A stretch of DNA of 64,000 nucleotides from Streptomyces sp. Ru72 (GCF_002920635.1 NZ_PQSR01000004.1:1-64000), one strand, 5' to 3'; shown: positions 1 to 9,590, numbered from the stretch's first letter. Made by a program: numbers and translations. The notes: generated from the letters alone by a model not told the origin.

Positions 1-1470
1 GGCACCGCCCTCGACATGCTGCGCCGGTCGCTCGGGCAGCGCGAACATCAGCAGGAAGATCACGAGCATCACCGCCGCGACCCAGCCGAGCGCGTGCTGG
101 AAGGCGCGCACGAAGGCCGGGCCCACCTGCGCGGGGGCCAGCCGGTCGTCGATCTCGCCGAAGAAGACCACCGACACGAGCCCGAGGCCGAGCGCGTTGC
201 CCATCTGCTGCACCGTGTTGATCAGACCGGACGCCGATCCGGAGTGCTCGCGCGGCACCTCGGACAGGATCGCGTCCGTCAGCGGGGCGACGATCAGCCC
301 CATGCCCACGCCCATGACCACCAGCGGCAGCGCCATCTGCCAGGAGGCGATCGACTGGCCGTACCGGTGGGCCTCCGCCATGTAGAGGAGCACGCCCGCC
401 GCCATCACCAGCGCGCCCGACTGCAGGACCTTGCGGCCGAAGCGCGGGACCAGCTTCTGCACCGACATCCCGGCCGCGGTGGAGACCGCGATCGAGAACG
501 GCACGCCCGTCAGTCCGGCCCGGAGCGCGCTCCAGCCCAGGCCGACCTGCATGTACAGCGTCCAGACCAGGAAGAAGACACCGAGGCCGACGCCGAACAC
601 GGTCTGCACCGCGATGCCCGCCGCGAAGCTCTTCACCCGGAACAGGGACAGCTCGACCAGCGGGGAACCGTCGCGGGCGGTCTTGCGCTTCTCGTACGCC
701 ACCAGCGCCCCGAAGACGACGAGCGCGCCCGTCATCGACGCGTACCCCCACAGCGGCCAGCCCAGTTCCCGGCCACGGGTGAGCGGGTAGAGCAGCATCA
801 GCAGACCGAGCGTGACCAGGGCGACGCCGACGAGGTCGAGGCGCAGGGCCCTCGGAGCCTTCGACTCGGTGATGAAGCGCCGGCCGAGGACGTACGCGGC
901 GACGCCCACCGGCAGGTTGATCAGGAAGATGGGCCGCCACTGAAGCCCGAACAGGTTCCACTCGGTGAGCAGCGCGCCGAGGAGCGGCCCGGAGACGGCC
1001 CCCAGCCCGACGATCGCGCCGAACAGGCCGAAGACCTTGCCCCGCTCGTGCGCCGGGAAGGTGGCGTGCACGATGGACAGCACCTGCGGCACCATCATCG
1101 CGGCCATCGCGCCCTGCAGGATCCGGGAGGCGACGAGCATCTCCGGGTTCGCGGCGAAGCCGCACAGCGCCGAGGCGAGCGTGAAGCCGCCGATGCCGAT
1201 CAGGAAGAGGCGCCTGCGGCCGTGGATGTCGCCGAGTCGGCCGCCGGTGATGAGTCCAGCGGCGAAGGCGAGGGCGTAACCGGCGGTGATCCACTGGATC
1301 TGGCTGAACGAGGCGCCCGCGTCCCGCTGGATCGACGGGATCGCGATGTTGACGATCGTGACGTCGACGAGGTCCATGAAGGCCGCGGTCATCACGATCG
1401 CGAGCGCGAACCAGCGCCGGCGGTCACCCGCGCCGGCCGCGGTGCTGCTGAGTGTCTCGGTGGAGGTCAT
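1..1470 (-). CDS. MFS drug-efflux transporter, DHA2 family (3' end outside window)
   Basis: The reverse strand is open from an ATG at 1470 to the window edge, giving about 490 visible residues. The N-terminus carries DVTIVNIAIPSIQ in helix 1 and the motif A loop GGRLGDIHGRRR, the signature of the 14-helix DHA2 (EmrB/QacA) proton antiporters that export drugs or toxic metabolites across the membrane. Hydrophobic segments continue to the edge, where the C-terminal tail (ALPERPAQHVEGGA) suggests that only a few residues are missing. The gene is transcribed divergently from the WYL regulator at 1533, the likely controller. The substrate cannot be told from sequence. Confidence 0.93.
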   Translation of the reverse strand, partial: MTSTETLSSTAAGAGDRRRWFALAIVMTAAFMDLVDVTIVNIAIPSIQRDAGASFSQIQWITAGYALAFAAGLITGGRLGDIHGRRRLFLIGIGGFTLASALCGFAANPEMLVASRILQGAMAAMMVPQVLSIVHATFPAHERGKVFGLFGAIVGLGAVSGPLLGALLTEWNLFGLQWRPIFLINLPVGVAAYVLGRRFITESKAPRALRLDLVGVALVTLGLLMLLYPLTRGRELGWPLWGYASMTGALVVFGALVAYEKRKTARDGSPLVELSLFRVKSFAAGIAVQTVFGVGLGVFFLVWTLYMQVGLGWSALRAGLTGVPFSIAVSTAAGMSVQKLVPRFGRKVLQSGALVMAAGVLLYMAEAHRYGQSIASWQMALPLVVMGVGMGLIVAPLTDAILSEVPREHSGSASGLINTVQQMGNALGLGLVSVVFFGEIDDRLAPAQVGPAFVRAFQHALGWVAAVMLVIFLLMFALPERPAQHVEGGA

Positions 1471-1479
1471 GCCCCCGAA

Positions 1480-1513
1480 GTTAGGAGTGCGTTAGGTCAG
1501 ATCCGGTCCTAAC
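1480..1513. promoter_or_regulatory. Inverted repeat between efflux pump and WYL regulator
   Basis: GTTAGGA at 1480-1486 is mirrored by TCCTAAC at 1507-1513, and a second GTTAGG at 1491 also pairs with the right arm. The pair sits in the 62-base divergent gap between the pump start (1470) and the regulator start (1533), so it is a candidate operator or promoter overlap for the WYL protein. This is inferred from position and symmetry only. Confidence 0.45.
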
Positions 1514-1532
1514 TCTCCGGCATCCTCGACAC

Positions 1533-2495
1533 ATGACGACCGACACTCCGGCCCGGCTCCTCCAGTTGCTCTCCCTCCTGCAGACACCGCGCGAGTGGCC
1601 CGGCGGCGAGCTCGCCCAGCGGCTCGGGGTGTCCCGGCGCACCGTGCGGCGGGACATCGACCGGCTGCGCGAGCTGGGCTACCCCGTGGAGGCCAGCAAG
1701 GGCGCCGACGGCGGTTACCGGCTGGTCGCCGGGAAGGCGATGCCGCCGCTGGTACTGGACGACGAGGAGGCCGTGGCGATCGCCGTCGGGCTTCGGGCGG
1801 GCGCCGGGCACGCGGTGGAGGGCGTGGAGGAGGCCTCGGTACGGGCCCTGGCCAAGCTGGAGCAGGTGCTGCCGAGCCGGCTGCGCCACCGCGTCACCAC
1901 GCTCCAGGCCGCCACCACCGCACTGGCCAGCGGCGACGGGGCGAGCATCGCGCCGGAGACGCTGACCGTCATGGCCTCGGCGATCGCGGGCCGGGAGCGG
2001 CTGCGGTTCGCCTACCGCTCCGGGGACGGCACACCGTCGCGGCGCCTGGCAGAGCCGTACCGGCTGGTGTCGACGGGGCGCCGCTGGTATCTGGTCGCCT
2101 ACGACCTCGAGCGCGAGGACTGGCGGACGTTCCGGGTGGACCGGGTCGCCGAGCCGTTCGCGACCGGTGCTCGGTTCCCGCCGCGCGAGCTGCCGACGGG
2201 GAGTGCGGCGGAGTATCTGCGGCAGTCGGTGTACCGGCGGCAGGAGACCTACGAGTTCGAGGCGACCTTCGCCGCCCCCGCGGACTTCGTCGCGGCGCGC
2301 ATCCCCCGGTGGGTCGGCACCCCCGAGCCGCTCGGCGAGCGCAGTTGCCGGCTGCGGGGTGTGGCCAGCGACTCGGTGGAGTGGCTGGCAGTACGCCTCG
2401 CGCTGGTGGACTGCGAGTTCACGGTGCACAGCCCGGCCGACCTCGTCGCCTCCGTACGGGACCTGGGGGCACGGATGAGCCGGGCGGCCGGGTGA
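1533..2495 (+). CDS. WYL-domain (YafY-type) transcriptional regulator
   Basis: This 320-residue protein has an N-terminal DeoR-like winged helix (about 1-60, with GVSRRTVRRDIDRLRELG) followed by a WYL domain at roughly 140-225, in which RRWYLVAYD is visible, and a C-terminal WCX-type extension. WYL proteins are DNA-binding regulators whose WYL domain is thought to sense a ligand. The ATG at 1533 is 62 bases from the divergent DHA2 pump, so control of that pump is the simplest reading. Length is normal for the family. Confidence 0.92.
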   Translation: MTTDTPARLLQLLSLLQTPREWPGGELAQRLGVSRRTVRRDIDRLRELGYPVEASKGADGGYRLVAGKAMPPLVLDDEEAVAIAVGLRAGAGHAVEGVEEASVRALAKLEQVLPSRLRHRVTTLQAATTALASGDGASIAPETLTVMASAIAGRERLRFAYRSGDGTPSRRLAEPYRLVSTGRRWYLVAYDLEREDWRTFRVDRVAEPFATGARFPPRELPTGSAAEYLRQSVYRRQETYEFEATFAAPADFVAARIPRWVGTPEPLGERSCRLRGVASDSVEWLAVRLALVDCEFTVHSPADLVASVRDLGARMSRAAG

Positions 2496-2517
2496 GGCCG
2501 CGGCTGAGCCGCACTCC

Positions 2518-3201
2518 TCACGGGGAGTCGGGGTCAGCCGCGGTCCACGGGAAGTCCCGCAGCGCGTCCAGGTTGCGTACGGCGAGTGCGGCGGGCCCGC
2601 CCGGGCCGCCGGCCGGTGCGTCGCCCGCGGCCCAGCTCTCCACCGCCACGCGGACGGCGGCACTGGCGACGGCGGCGGCGAACCGGAGGGACGGGGTGAC
2701 CTGGCCCGGCGTCCCGTCGCCCGCCCGTGCCGCGAGCACCTCCGCCAGCTTCCGCTCGGCCGCCTGACAGATCTCCGCCCATACCTTGCTGAGCGCGGGA
2801 TGGGACTCGGTGAGGCGCAGCAGGGTACGGACCCACTCCAGGGACGTGGCGGACACACCGGTGCCCGGGGTGAGGGTGTGCCGCACCGCGTCGCGCAGCG
2901 CCTCGGCCACGGTGAGGCCGGCGGGGGCGTCGCGGACGGCGTCGGTCCAACGGTGGGCGCCCGCGGTGAGGAGCGGCGCGAGCGCTTCCTCCTTGGTCGC
3001 GAAGTAGCGGTAGAAGGTGCGCGGGGCGATCCCGGCGGCGCGGGCGATGTCCTCGGCGCGCGTGGCACGCAGGCCGTTCGCCATGAACAGCCCCGCGGCG
3101 GCCCGGGCGATCTCCATACGGGTCGCCGCCTTGCGCCGTTCGGTCAGGGACGTGCCACGTGCGGTACTGCTCACGAACGGCAGGTTATGCCGCTGTGGCA
3201 C
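2518..3201 (-). CDS. TetR family transcriptional regulator
   Basis: A 227-residue protein with an N-terminal TetR helix-turn-helix at about 30-75 (recognition region IAPRTFYRYFATKEEAL) and a variable C-terminal ligand domain. The longest start is a GTG at 3201. A second GTG at 3174 would remove nine residues and would place the 3185-3203 palindrome just upstream of the gene, which fits autoregulation better. No obvious target lies beside it: the gene converges with the WYL regulator and is followed upstream by the terminator of hrdD. Confidence 0.9.
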   Translation of the reverse strand: MPQRHNLPFVSSTARGTSLTERRKAATRMEIARAAAGLFMANGLRATRAEDIARAAGIAPRTFYRYFATKEEALAPLLTAGAHRWTDAVRDAPAGLTVAEALRDAVRHTLTPGTGVSATSLEWVRTLLRLTESHPALSKVWAEICQAAERKLAEVLAARAGDGTPGQVTPSLRFAAAVASAAVRVAVESWAAGDAPAGGPGGPAALAVRNLDALRDFPWTAADPDSP

Positions 3202-3203
3202 AA
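3185..3203. promoter_or_regulatory. Candidate TetR operator
   Basis: TTATGCCGCTGTGGCACAA is an imperfect palindrome (arms TTATGCC and GGCACAA, spacer of five). It overlaps the longest possible start of the TetR gene and lies 11 bases upstream of its alternative GTG start. The size and symmetry suit a TetR dimer; binding is inferred. Confidence 0.5.
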
Positions 3204-3298
3204 TCTGCCATCCGGGCCGCCCCGGGGTTCAGGTCCGGGGCGACCCGTCGACGTGCCCCTGCCGTGGCCGGACATCCGTGGCCGGACATACGAAAGAG

Positions 3299-3338
3299 CC
3301 GGTCCCCGGCGCCAGGGGGGAGTGGCGCCGGGGACCGG
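3299..3338. terminator. Strong hairpin terminator downstream of hrdD
   Basis: CCGGTCCCCGGCGCCA at 3299-3314 pairs perfectly with TGGCGCCGGGGACCGG at 3323-3338 across an 8-base loop, a 16-bp GC stem. It lies between the ends of transcription from hrdD and the start of the TetR gene. There is no U tract, as is usual for Streptomyces terminators. Confidence 0.75.
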
Positions 3339-3473
3339 CCCGGGGAGAGTCCCGGCGCCGGGGGGAGTGCGTCGGGACTCGGCTCTGGGGGATGTACCAA
3401 CCGTGCGGTCGCGGGACCCGGAGGTCTTGTGCCCCGGACCCGCGCGTTCGATGCGGGGCAACCAGACCGCCCG

Positions 3474-4475
<1,002 letters not shown>

Positions 4476-4498
4476 GCGTGCTCCCTTGCGTTGGGGGT

Positions 4499-4530
4499 CC
4501 CCCCGCTCGAGCGAAGCCGAGAGTGGGGGG
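4499..4530. repeat. Inverted-repeat element in hrdD leader
   Basis: CCCCCCGCTC at 4499-4508 pairs with GAGTGGGGGG at 4521-4530 around the loop GAGCGAAGCCGA. Elements of this form (CCCCGCTCGAGCGAAGCCGAGAG) recur between genes in many Streptomyces chromosomes. Here it sits inside the hrdD leader between the candidate promoter and the start codon, so it could fold in the mRNA. Confidence 0.6.
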
Positions 4531-4595
4531 AGGGCTAGCGGATGGTCTGGTAACGATTCGGCCACCCTTCCGGGTGCCCGGCATCCGAAGGAAAC

Positions 4596-4621
4596 AACGA
4601 CTGGAATCCGGACAGAATTCC
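4596..4621 (-). promoter_or_regulatory. Sigma-R-type promoter of hrdD
   Basis: On the reverse strand GGAAT (4621-4617) is followed by exactly 18 bases and then GTT (4598-4596), matching the GGAAT-N18-GTT consensus of the thiol-stress sigma factor SigR. The element is about 120 bases upstream of the hrdD ATG. HrdD belongs to the SigR regulon in S. coelicolor as I recall it, which supports the call. Confidence 0.7.
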
Positions 4622-4685
4622 CAACCCGCCCCTCATTTTTTCTGATCATGCAGTACCCTGTCCCGCCACACTGGGAGGCGGAGCG

Positions 4686-5225
4686 ATGGCAGAGCGTAGG
4701 CACGTGCAGGTCAGGCCGGGAGCCGAGAGCGACCTTCAGGCGCTCACGGACATCTACAACCACTATGTGCGTGAGACGCCGATCACATTCGACACCACGG
4801 CCTTCACTGCCGAGGACCGCCGCCCCTGGCTGCTCTCCCACCCTGAAGACGGGCCGCACCGGCTGATGGTTGCCGCGGACGCCGAGTCACAGGAGATCCT
4901 GGGGTACGCCACATCCAGCGCCTTCCGCCCGAAGCCGGCGTACGCGACCTCGGTCGAGGTCACGGTCTACCTCGCCCCGCACGCGACCGGCCGCGGCGTC
5001 GGCGGACACCTCTACAGGGCCCTCTTCGAGGCCCTGGCGGGCGAGGACCTGCACCGTGCGTACGCGGGCATCGCCCAGCCCAACGAAGCGTCCGTGCGCC
5101 TGCACGAACGCTTCGGTTTCCGCCACGTCGGCACCTACCGGGAGGTGGGCCGCAAGTTCGGGCGGTACTGGGACGTGGCCTGGTACGAGAAGGACCTCCA
5201 GCAGGGCCTCCGTCCCGACGCGTAG
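4686..5225 (+). CDS. GNAT N-acetyltransferase, phosphinothricin acetyltransferase (Pat/Bar)-like
   Basis: A 179-residue single-domain GNAT protein. The acetyl-CoA loop reads HATGRGVGGHLYRAL, and the C-terminal block (NEASVRLHERFGF, then REVGRKFGRYWDVAWYEK) is typical of the Pat/Bar subfamily, which acetylates the amino group of phosphinothricin or methionine-sulfone-type compounds. Housekeeping members are common in Streptomyces, so resistance to a self-made compound need not be inferred. It is convergent with the dioxygenase that ends at 5239. Confidence 0.9.
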   Translation: MAERRHVQVRPGAESDLQALTDIYNHYVRETPITFDTTAFTAEDRRPWLLSHPEDGPHRLMVAADAESQEILGYATSSAFRPKPAYATSVEVTVYLAPHATGRGVGGHLYRALFEALAGEDLHRAYAGIAQPNEASVRLHERFGFRHVGTYREVGRKFGRYWDVAWYEKDLQQGLRPDA

Positions 5226-5238
5226 CCTTCGGCCACCG

Positions 5239-6039
5239 TCATCCGAACTGCACCGACCGCTTCGCCATTCCCATCCAGAAGCCGTCGATCACGGACTTCT
5301 GGGCGTCGAGCTCACCACCGGCCTCCGCCGCGCCCATCGTCACGAACAGCGGAGCGAAGTGCTCGGTGCGCGGGTGGGCGTACCGGCCGGCAGGGGCCTT
5401 GTTCAGGAAGTCCAGCAGGGCGTCCCAGTCGCGCGTCTCCAGGGCGCGGCGGCCCCAGTCGTCGAACTCCGAGGACCAGGTGGGCACTCCCCCGTGCCGC
5501 AGGGCGGCCAGGTTGTGGGTGAAGAAGCCGGAGCCGACGATCAGGACACCCTCGTCGCGCAGCGGGGCCAGCTTGCGGCCGATCTCCATCAGCTTCACCG
5601 GGTCCAGTGTCGGCATGGAGATCTGCAGGACCGGGATGTCGGCCTCGGGGAACATCTCGACCAGCGGGACGTACGCGCCGTGGTCCAGGCCGCGGTCCGG
5701 GATGTCCTGGACGGGGATGCCGGGGGCGCGCAGCAGCTTGCGGACGGCGTCGGCGAGCTGCGGGGCGCCCGGGGCCTCGTACCGCACCTGGTAGTAGTGC
5801 TCGGGGAAGCCCCAGAAGTCGTAGACCAGCGGGACGGTGCGCGTCGCGCCGAGGGCGAGCGGGGCCTCCTCCCAGTGGGCGGAGACCATCAGGATCGCCT
5901 TGGGGCGCGGCAGGCCGGCGGACCAGGCGGCGAGCTGGCCGGGCCAGATCGGGTCGTCGGCCAGCGGGGGCGCACCGTGGCTCAGATAGAGGGCGGGCAT
6001 GCGCTGGGGCGCGGTGCGCTCCTCGACGGCGGCGGACAT
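5239..6039 (-). CDS. DODA-type extradiol ring-opening dioxygenase (LigB family)
   Basis: A 266-residue protein related to plant DOPA 4,5-dioxygenase and bacterial YgiD. Metal-binding positions are visible in LSHGAPPL near the N-terminus, SAHWEE, LDHGAYVPL and FTHNL. Such enzymes cleave catechols beside the hydroxyl pair with non-haem iron or zinc. The start at 6039 is chosen for GGGAGC upstream; a longer frame to 6117 would run over the operator region. It is divergent from a MarR gene at 6176 with palindromes between, the usual arrangement for an aromatic-compound-inducible pair. Confidence 0.88.
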   Translation of the reverse strand: MSAAVEERTAPQRMPALYLSHGAPPLADDPIWPGQLAAWSAGLPRPKAILMVSAHWEEAPLALGATRTVPLVYDFWGFPEHYYQVRYEAPGAPQLADAVRKLLRAPGIPVQDIPDRGLDHGAYVPLVEMFPEADIPVLQISMPTLDPVKLMEIGRKLAPLRDEGVLIVGSGFFTHNLAALRHGGVPTWSSEFDDWGRRALETRDWDALLDFLNKAPAGRYAHPRTEHFAPLFVTMGAAEAGGELDAQKSVIDGFWMGMAKRSVQFG

Positions 6040-6093
6040 GGCGGCGGCTCCCTTCGTGCGGCAACGGTGCGGCGTGCCCCTGAAGATTGATTT

Positions 6094-6152
6094 GCTTGAA
6101 ACATCAAGCTGTCTCACCGATGAGGTTACGCCTCACTTGTTTAAGTTTCAAG
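6094..6152. promoter_or_regulatory. Two candidate MarR boxes
   Basis: GCTTGAAACATCAAGC (6094-6109) is a perfect 6-bp-arm palindrome, and CTTGTTTAAGTTTCAAG (6136-6152) repeats the CTTG/CAAG ends. Both lie in the AT-rich divergent gap between the dioxygenase and the MarR gene and could let MarR repress both. Inference from symmetry and context. Confidence 0.6.
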
Positions 6153-6175
6153 AAGGCGCCTCGTACAGTGGAGTC

Positions 6176-6679
6176 ATGAAGACGGCACCCGCTGAGGACA
6201 CCCGCTGGCTCACCGACGAGGAGCAGCGCATCTGGCGTGCGTACATGCACGCCGTCACCCTTCTCGAGGACCATCTCGACCGCCAGTTGCAGCGCGACGC
6301 GGGCATGCCGCACGTCTACTACGGACTGCTCGTCCAGCTCGCCGACGCGCCGCGGCGGCGCCTGCGGATGACCGAGCTGGCCATGCGGGCGAAGATCACG
6401 CGCTCCCGGCTCTCGCACGCCGTCGCGCGCCTGGAGAAGAGCGGCTGGGTGCGGCGCGAGGAGTGTCCCTCCGACAAGCGGGGGCAGCTCGCGGTCCTCA
6501 CGGACGAGGGGTACGAGGTGCTGGCGCGCACCGCGCCCGGTCATGTGGCGGCCGTGCGCCAGGCCCTGTTCGACCGGCTCACCCCCGAGCAGCAGAAGTC
6601 CCTCGGCGACATCATGTCGATCGTCGCGGAGGGACTGCAGCCCAAGGACGCGGGCGCGGACCTGCCCTGGCTCCGCTGA
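6176..6679 (+). CDS. MarR family transcriptional regulator
   Basis: A 167-residue winged-helix protein; the recognition region reads MRAKITRSRLSHAVARLEKSGWV and the wing CPSDKRGQLAVLTDEG, both standard for MarR. The ATG at 6176 leaves the candidate operators directly upstream. It probably represses the divergent dioxygenase and itself in the absence of a phenolic ligand. The reading frame is also open upstream but would cross the operators. Confidence 0.92.
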   Translation: MKTAPAEDTRWLTDEEQRIWRAYMHAVTLLEDHLDRQLQRDAGMPHVYYGLLVQLADAPRRRLRMTELAMRAKITRSRLSHAVARLEKSGWVRREECPSDKRGQLAVLTDEGYEVLARTAPGHVAAVRQALFDRLTPEQQKSLGDIMSIVAEGLQPKDAGADLPWLR

Positions 6680-6715
6680 GCCGCCGGGCGGACGCCCGCA
6701 GACGGGTCCGCTCCG

Positions 6716-6818
6716 CCCGCACGGGGCACCGATCCGCTCGGCCCGCACCGGACACCGGCCCGCACCCGACCCGGGCCGACACCGGCCCGCACGGGGCACC
6801 GATCCGCTCGGCCCGCAC
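6716..6818. repeat. Pair of 33-bp direct repeats, non-coding
   Basis: An identical 33-base unit containing CGGGGCACCGATCCGCTCGG occurs at 6716-6748 and 6786-6818, separated by GC-rich spacer. The whole convergent gap 6680-6978 between the MarR gene and the efflux pump holds no credible gene. The repeats may form alternative hairpins that end transcription from both sides. Confidence 0.6.
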
Positions 6819-6978
6819 GGGACCATGGCCCCCCCGGCCCGCCCCGGACACGGGTCCGCCCCGGCCCCACCGGATCGGCGGAGCCGGGGCGGACCCCGTC
6901 AGACGTACGGCCGAGACGTCCCCTTCCTCGTCCGTACGTACGGGCTCTGTTCTCTACGGGTACCCCTGCGGAGGCGTC

Positions 6979-8505
6979 TCAGTGGGCGACCACCGGGACG
7001 GCCACCTCGTCCTCGGCGCCCTCGCCGGAGGCCACCGGACCGGAGCCCGGGCGGCCGGCGTTGACGAAGGTGACGACGATGACGGCGGCGAGCACCAGCA
7101 TGCCGACGGCGAACCAGATCGCGTTGGTGTAGCCGTGCACCATGCCCTGCATCTGGACCAGCTGCTGCTGCGGCTTGGAGGTCGCGGTGGCGATGTGGTC
7201 CTTGATGTACGAGGTCGTCGCGGAGGCGGCGATCGTGTTCAGCAGGGCGGTGCCGATCGCGCCGCCCACCTGCTGCGAGGTGTTGACCATCGCGGAGGCC
7301 ACACCGGCGTCCCGGGGCTCGACGCCCAAGGTGGCCAGGGACATGGCCGGCATGAACGCCGTACCCATGCCGAGGCCGAGCAGCAGCATCGACGGCAGGA
7401 CGGTCGAGGCGTACGACGAGCCGATCTCCAGCTGCGTCAGCAGCAGCATGCCGGACGCGGCGACCAGGAACCCGGGGCCCATCAGCAGCCGGGCCGGGAC
7501 ACGGGTCATCAGGCGCGTGCCGATCTGGGTCGAGCCGACCATCATGCCCGCGATCATCGGCAGGAAGGCGAAGCCCGTCTTGATCGGCGAGTAGCCCTTG
7601 ATGACCTGCAGGTAGTAGGTCAGGAAGAGGAACGTGCCGAACATCGCGATGATGGCGATGCCGAGGGAGAGGTAGATGCCGCCGCGGTTGCGGTCGGTGA
7701 CCACGCGCAGGGGCAGCAGCGGGGCCTTCACCCTGGCCTCGGTGATGACGAAAGCCAGCAGGAAGACGGCCGACGCGACGAACAGGGAGACGGTCGTCGA
7801 GTCGCCCCAGCCGTCGGACTCGGCGCGGGTGAAGCCGTAGACCAGCGAAACCAGACCCAGGGTGGACAGGACGACGCCGGGGATGTCGAGCGGGGAGCGG
7901 TTGCGGCCGCCCTCCGGCTCACGGATGACGAAGTACGCGCCCAGCGCGGCGACCACGGCGAACGGGATGTTGACGAAGAACGTCCAGCGCCAGTCCAGGT
8001 ACTCGGTCAGCACACCGCCGAGGATGAAGCCGACGGCGCCGCCGCCACCGGCGATCGCGCCGTAGATGCCGAACGCCTTGGCGCGCTCCTTGGCGTCCGT
8101 GAACATCACGGCGAGCAGCGAGAGCGCGGCCGGGGCGAGCATGGCGCCGAAGACGCCCTGGAGGGCGCGGGCGCCGAACATCATCGCGCCCGTGGTCGCC
8201 GCGCCGCCGAGCGCGGAGGCGGCGGCGAACCCGGTCAGGCCTATGACGAAGGCCCGCTTGCGGCCCCACAGGTCGGCGATCCGGCCGCCGAAGAGGAGCA
8301 GACCGCCGAAGGCGAGGGCGTAGGCGGTGACGACCCACTGCCGGTTGCCGTCGGATATCCCGAGGTCCTGCTGGGCGGACGGGAGGGCGATGTTCACGAT
8401 GGTGGCGTCGAGGACGACCATCAGCTGGGCGAGCGCGATGAAGACGAGCGCCCTCCAGCGGTTGGCGTCGGGGACGCCTGGGGCCGTTGAGGCTGTTTGA
8501 GACAT
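6979..8505 (-). CDS. MFS drug-efflux transporter, DHA2 (EmrB/QacA) family
   Basis: A 508-residue integral membrane protein with about 14 helices. DATIVNIALPSAQ in helix 1, the motif A loop GGRIADLWGRKR, and the paired helix-5 motif C region mark a proton-driven multidrug exporter. I prefer the ATG at 8505 (MSQTAS), which has GGAG upstream; a GTG at 8517 adds four residues. It lies 131 bases downstream of a TetR gene in the same direction and probably forms an operon with it. The substrate is unknown. Confidence 0.93.
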   Translation of the reverse strand: MSQTASTAPGVPDANRWRALVFIALAQLMVVLDATIVNIALPSAQQDLGISDGNRQWVVTAYALAFGGLLLFGGRIADLWGRKRAFVIGLTGFAAASALGGAATTGAMMFGARALQGVFGAMLAPAALSLLAVMFTDAKERAKAFGIYGAIAGGGGAVGFILGGVLTEYLDWRWTFFVNIPFAVVAALGAYFVIREPEGGRNRSPLDIPGVVLSTLGLVSLVYGFTRAESDGWGDSTTVSLFVASAVFLLAFVITEARVKAPLLPLRVVTDRNRGGIYLSLGIAIIAMFGTFLFLTYYLQVIKGYSPIKTGFAFLPMIAGMMVGSTQIGTRLMTRVPARLLMGPGFLVAASGMLLLTQLEIGSSYASTVLPSMLLLGLGMGTAFMPAMSLATLGVEPRDAGVASAMVNTSQQVGGAIGTALLNTIAASATTSYIKDHIATATSKPQQQLVQMQGMVHGYTNAIWFAVGMLVLAAVIVVTFVNAGRPGSGPVASGEGAEDEVAVPVVAH

Positions 8506-8636
8506 GGGGGTACCCACTCCGGGACGTCGTAGAGGAAAAAGGTGACGGTTGGTGACGGCACGTCGTCGCTGACGGCCGGAAGCTCTGCTGTGAGGGATGA
8601 CTTGGGTGGAGCGCGGAACTAATCGCTACGGATCGC

Positions 8637-9281
8637 TCAGGACTGGCGCAGCTCCTCCACGGTCACGGCCGTGCCCGGCAGCGTGGAGCGGGCCGGAGCC
8701 CGCAGACCGTCCAGGAACAGCTGAAGATGGCGGTGGACGAAACGGTCGGCACTGAAACACGCGGTACCGGCCGGGGGCCGGCTGAGCTGGGCCACGGCGA
8801 CCATCAGGTCACCGACGCCCACGTCGGGGCGGAGGGTGCCGGCCGCCTTGGCGCGGTCCATGAGCTCCTCGATGAGTCGCTCGACGCGCCGCCGGGCGGC
8901 TTCCAGGTCCGGGTGGTGCTTGTCGAACGTGTCGGAGAGCATCGGGCACAGCGCGCTGACCCGCTCGTCGGCGGCGGCGTGCGTGAAGCGCTCCAGCGCC
9001 TCGAACGGGTCGGCCTCCTCGGCCAGCGCCTGTTCGGCGACCTCGGAGGTACGGTCCATGACCGAGCAGACGACCTCGCGGACGAGTGCGTCGCGGTCGG
9101 GGAAGTTGCGGTACACCGTGGCGTTGCCGACGCCGGCCCGGCGGGCGATCTCGTCGAACGGCACGTCCGGGCCGAACTCGACGAACATCTCCCGGGCGGC
9201 GGTGACGATCCGCTCCCGGTTGCGCAGGGCATCGGCCCGGGGCCGGGACGCCCGTCGCTGCACGGGGGTGGCGGTCTGCAC
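8637..9281 (-). CDS. TetR family repressor of the adjacent efflux pump
   Basis: A 214-residue TetR protein: RERIVTAAREMFVEFG opens the HTH and GVGNATVYRNFPDRDALV is the recognition segment. The GTG at 9281 is chosen because AGGAG lies six bases upstream; the open frame to 9398 would cover the two operators. Downstream on the same strand is the DHA2 pump at 8505, so the pair looks like a self-regulated resistance operon. Confidence 0.92.
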   Translation of the reverse strand: MQTATPVQRRASRPRADALRNRERIVTAAREMFVEFGPDVPFDEIARRAGVGNATVYRNFPDRDALVREVVCSVMDRTSEVAEQALAEEADPFEALERFTHAAADERVSALCPMLSDTFDKHHPDLEAARRRVERLIEELMDRAKAAGTLRPDVGVGDLMVAVAQLSRPPAGTACFSADRFVHRHLQLFLDGLRAPARSTLPGTAVTVEELRQS

Positions 9282-9316
9282 GGCGTACTCCTGGTGAGGG
9301 GCTGGGTGATCGCGAT

Positions 9317-9375
9317 CCGGGGATCGAGTCCCCGTTTCGCTCGGACACAGCACTAAACGGGGAATCGGTCCCCGG
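9317..9375. promoter_or_regulatory. Twin TetR operators
   Basis: CCGGGGATCGAGTCCCCGTTT (9317-9337, 21 bases) and AAACGGGGAATCGGTCCCC plus GG (9355-9375) are the same palindromic unit in opposite orientation, sharing GGGGA-N5-TCCCC and an outer AAAC. Their centres are 38 bases apart. They lie 36 to 94 bases upstream of the TetR start. Confidence 0.7.
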
Positions 9376-9590
9376 TTATTTCGCCAACGCCGACCCATTT
9401 CATGTGATCTGAGTCACAGTGCGACGACGTGGCGTGACCTCACACCTCCCAGCGCCGACCGTCACCCCTCCCCCGCCCCCCAACCCCTCGTTCGGCCTTT
9501 CCCAGCGCGCGTCCCCGTACCCCCCGGCACAGGGTGATCGCAAGGGTGCAGCCGGTGAGGCGCGGCTGCCGTGGAGCGAAGGGTCACCGC

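Noticed and set aside
16..1512. A 498-codon forward frame rich in His, Arg, Glu and Asp
   Set aside because: It is antisense to the DHA2 transporter, whose helices and motif A are clear; the forward product has no domain and the amino-acid bias typical of a shadow frame in GC-rich DNA.
3171..3461. A 96-codon reverse frame between the TetR gene and hrdD
   Set aside because: It runs straight through the perfect 16-bp terminator hairpin and the TetR operator, and has no protein-like composition.
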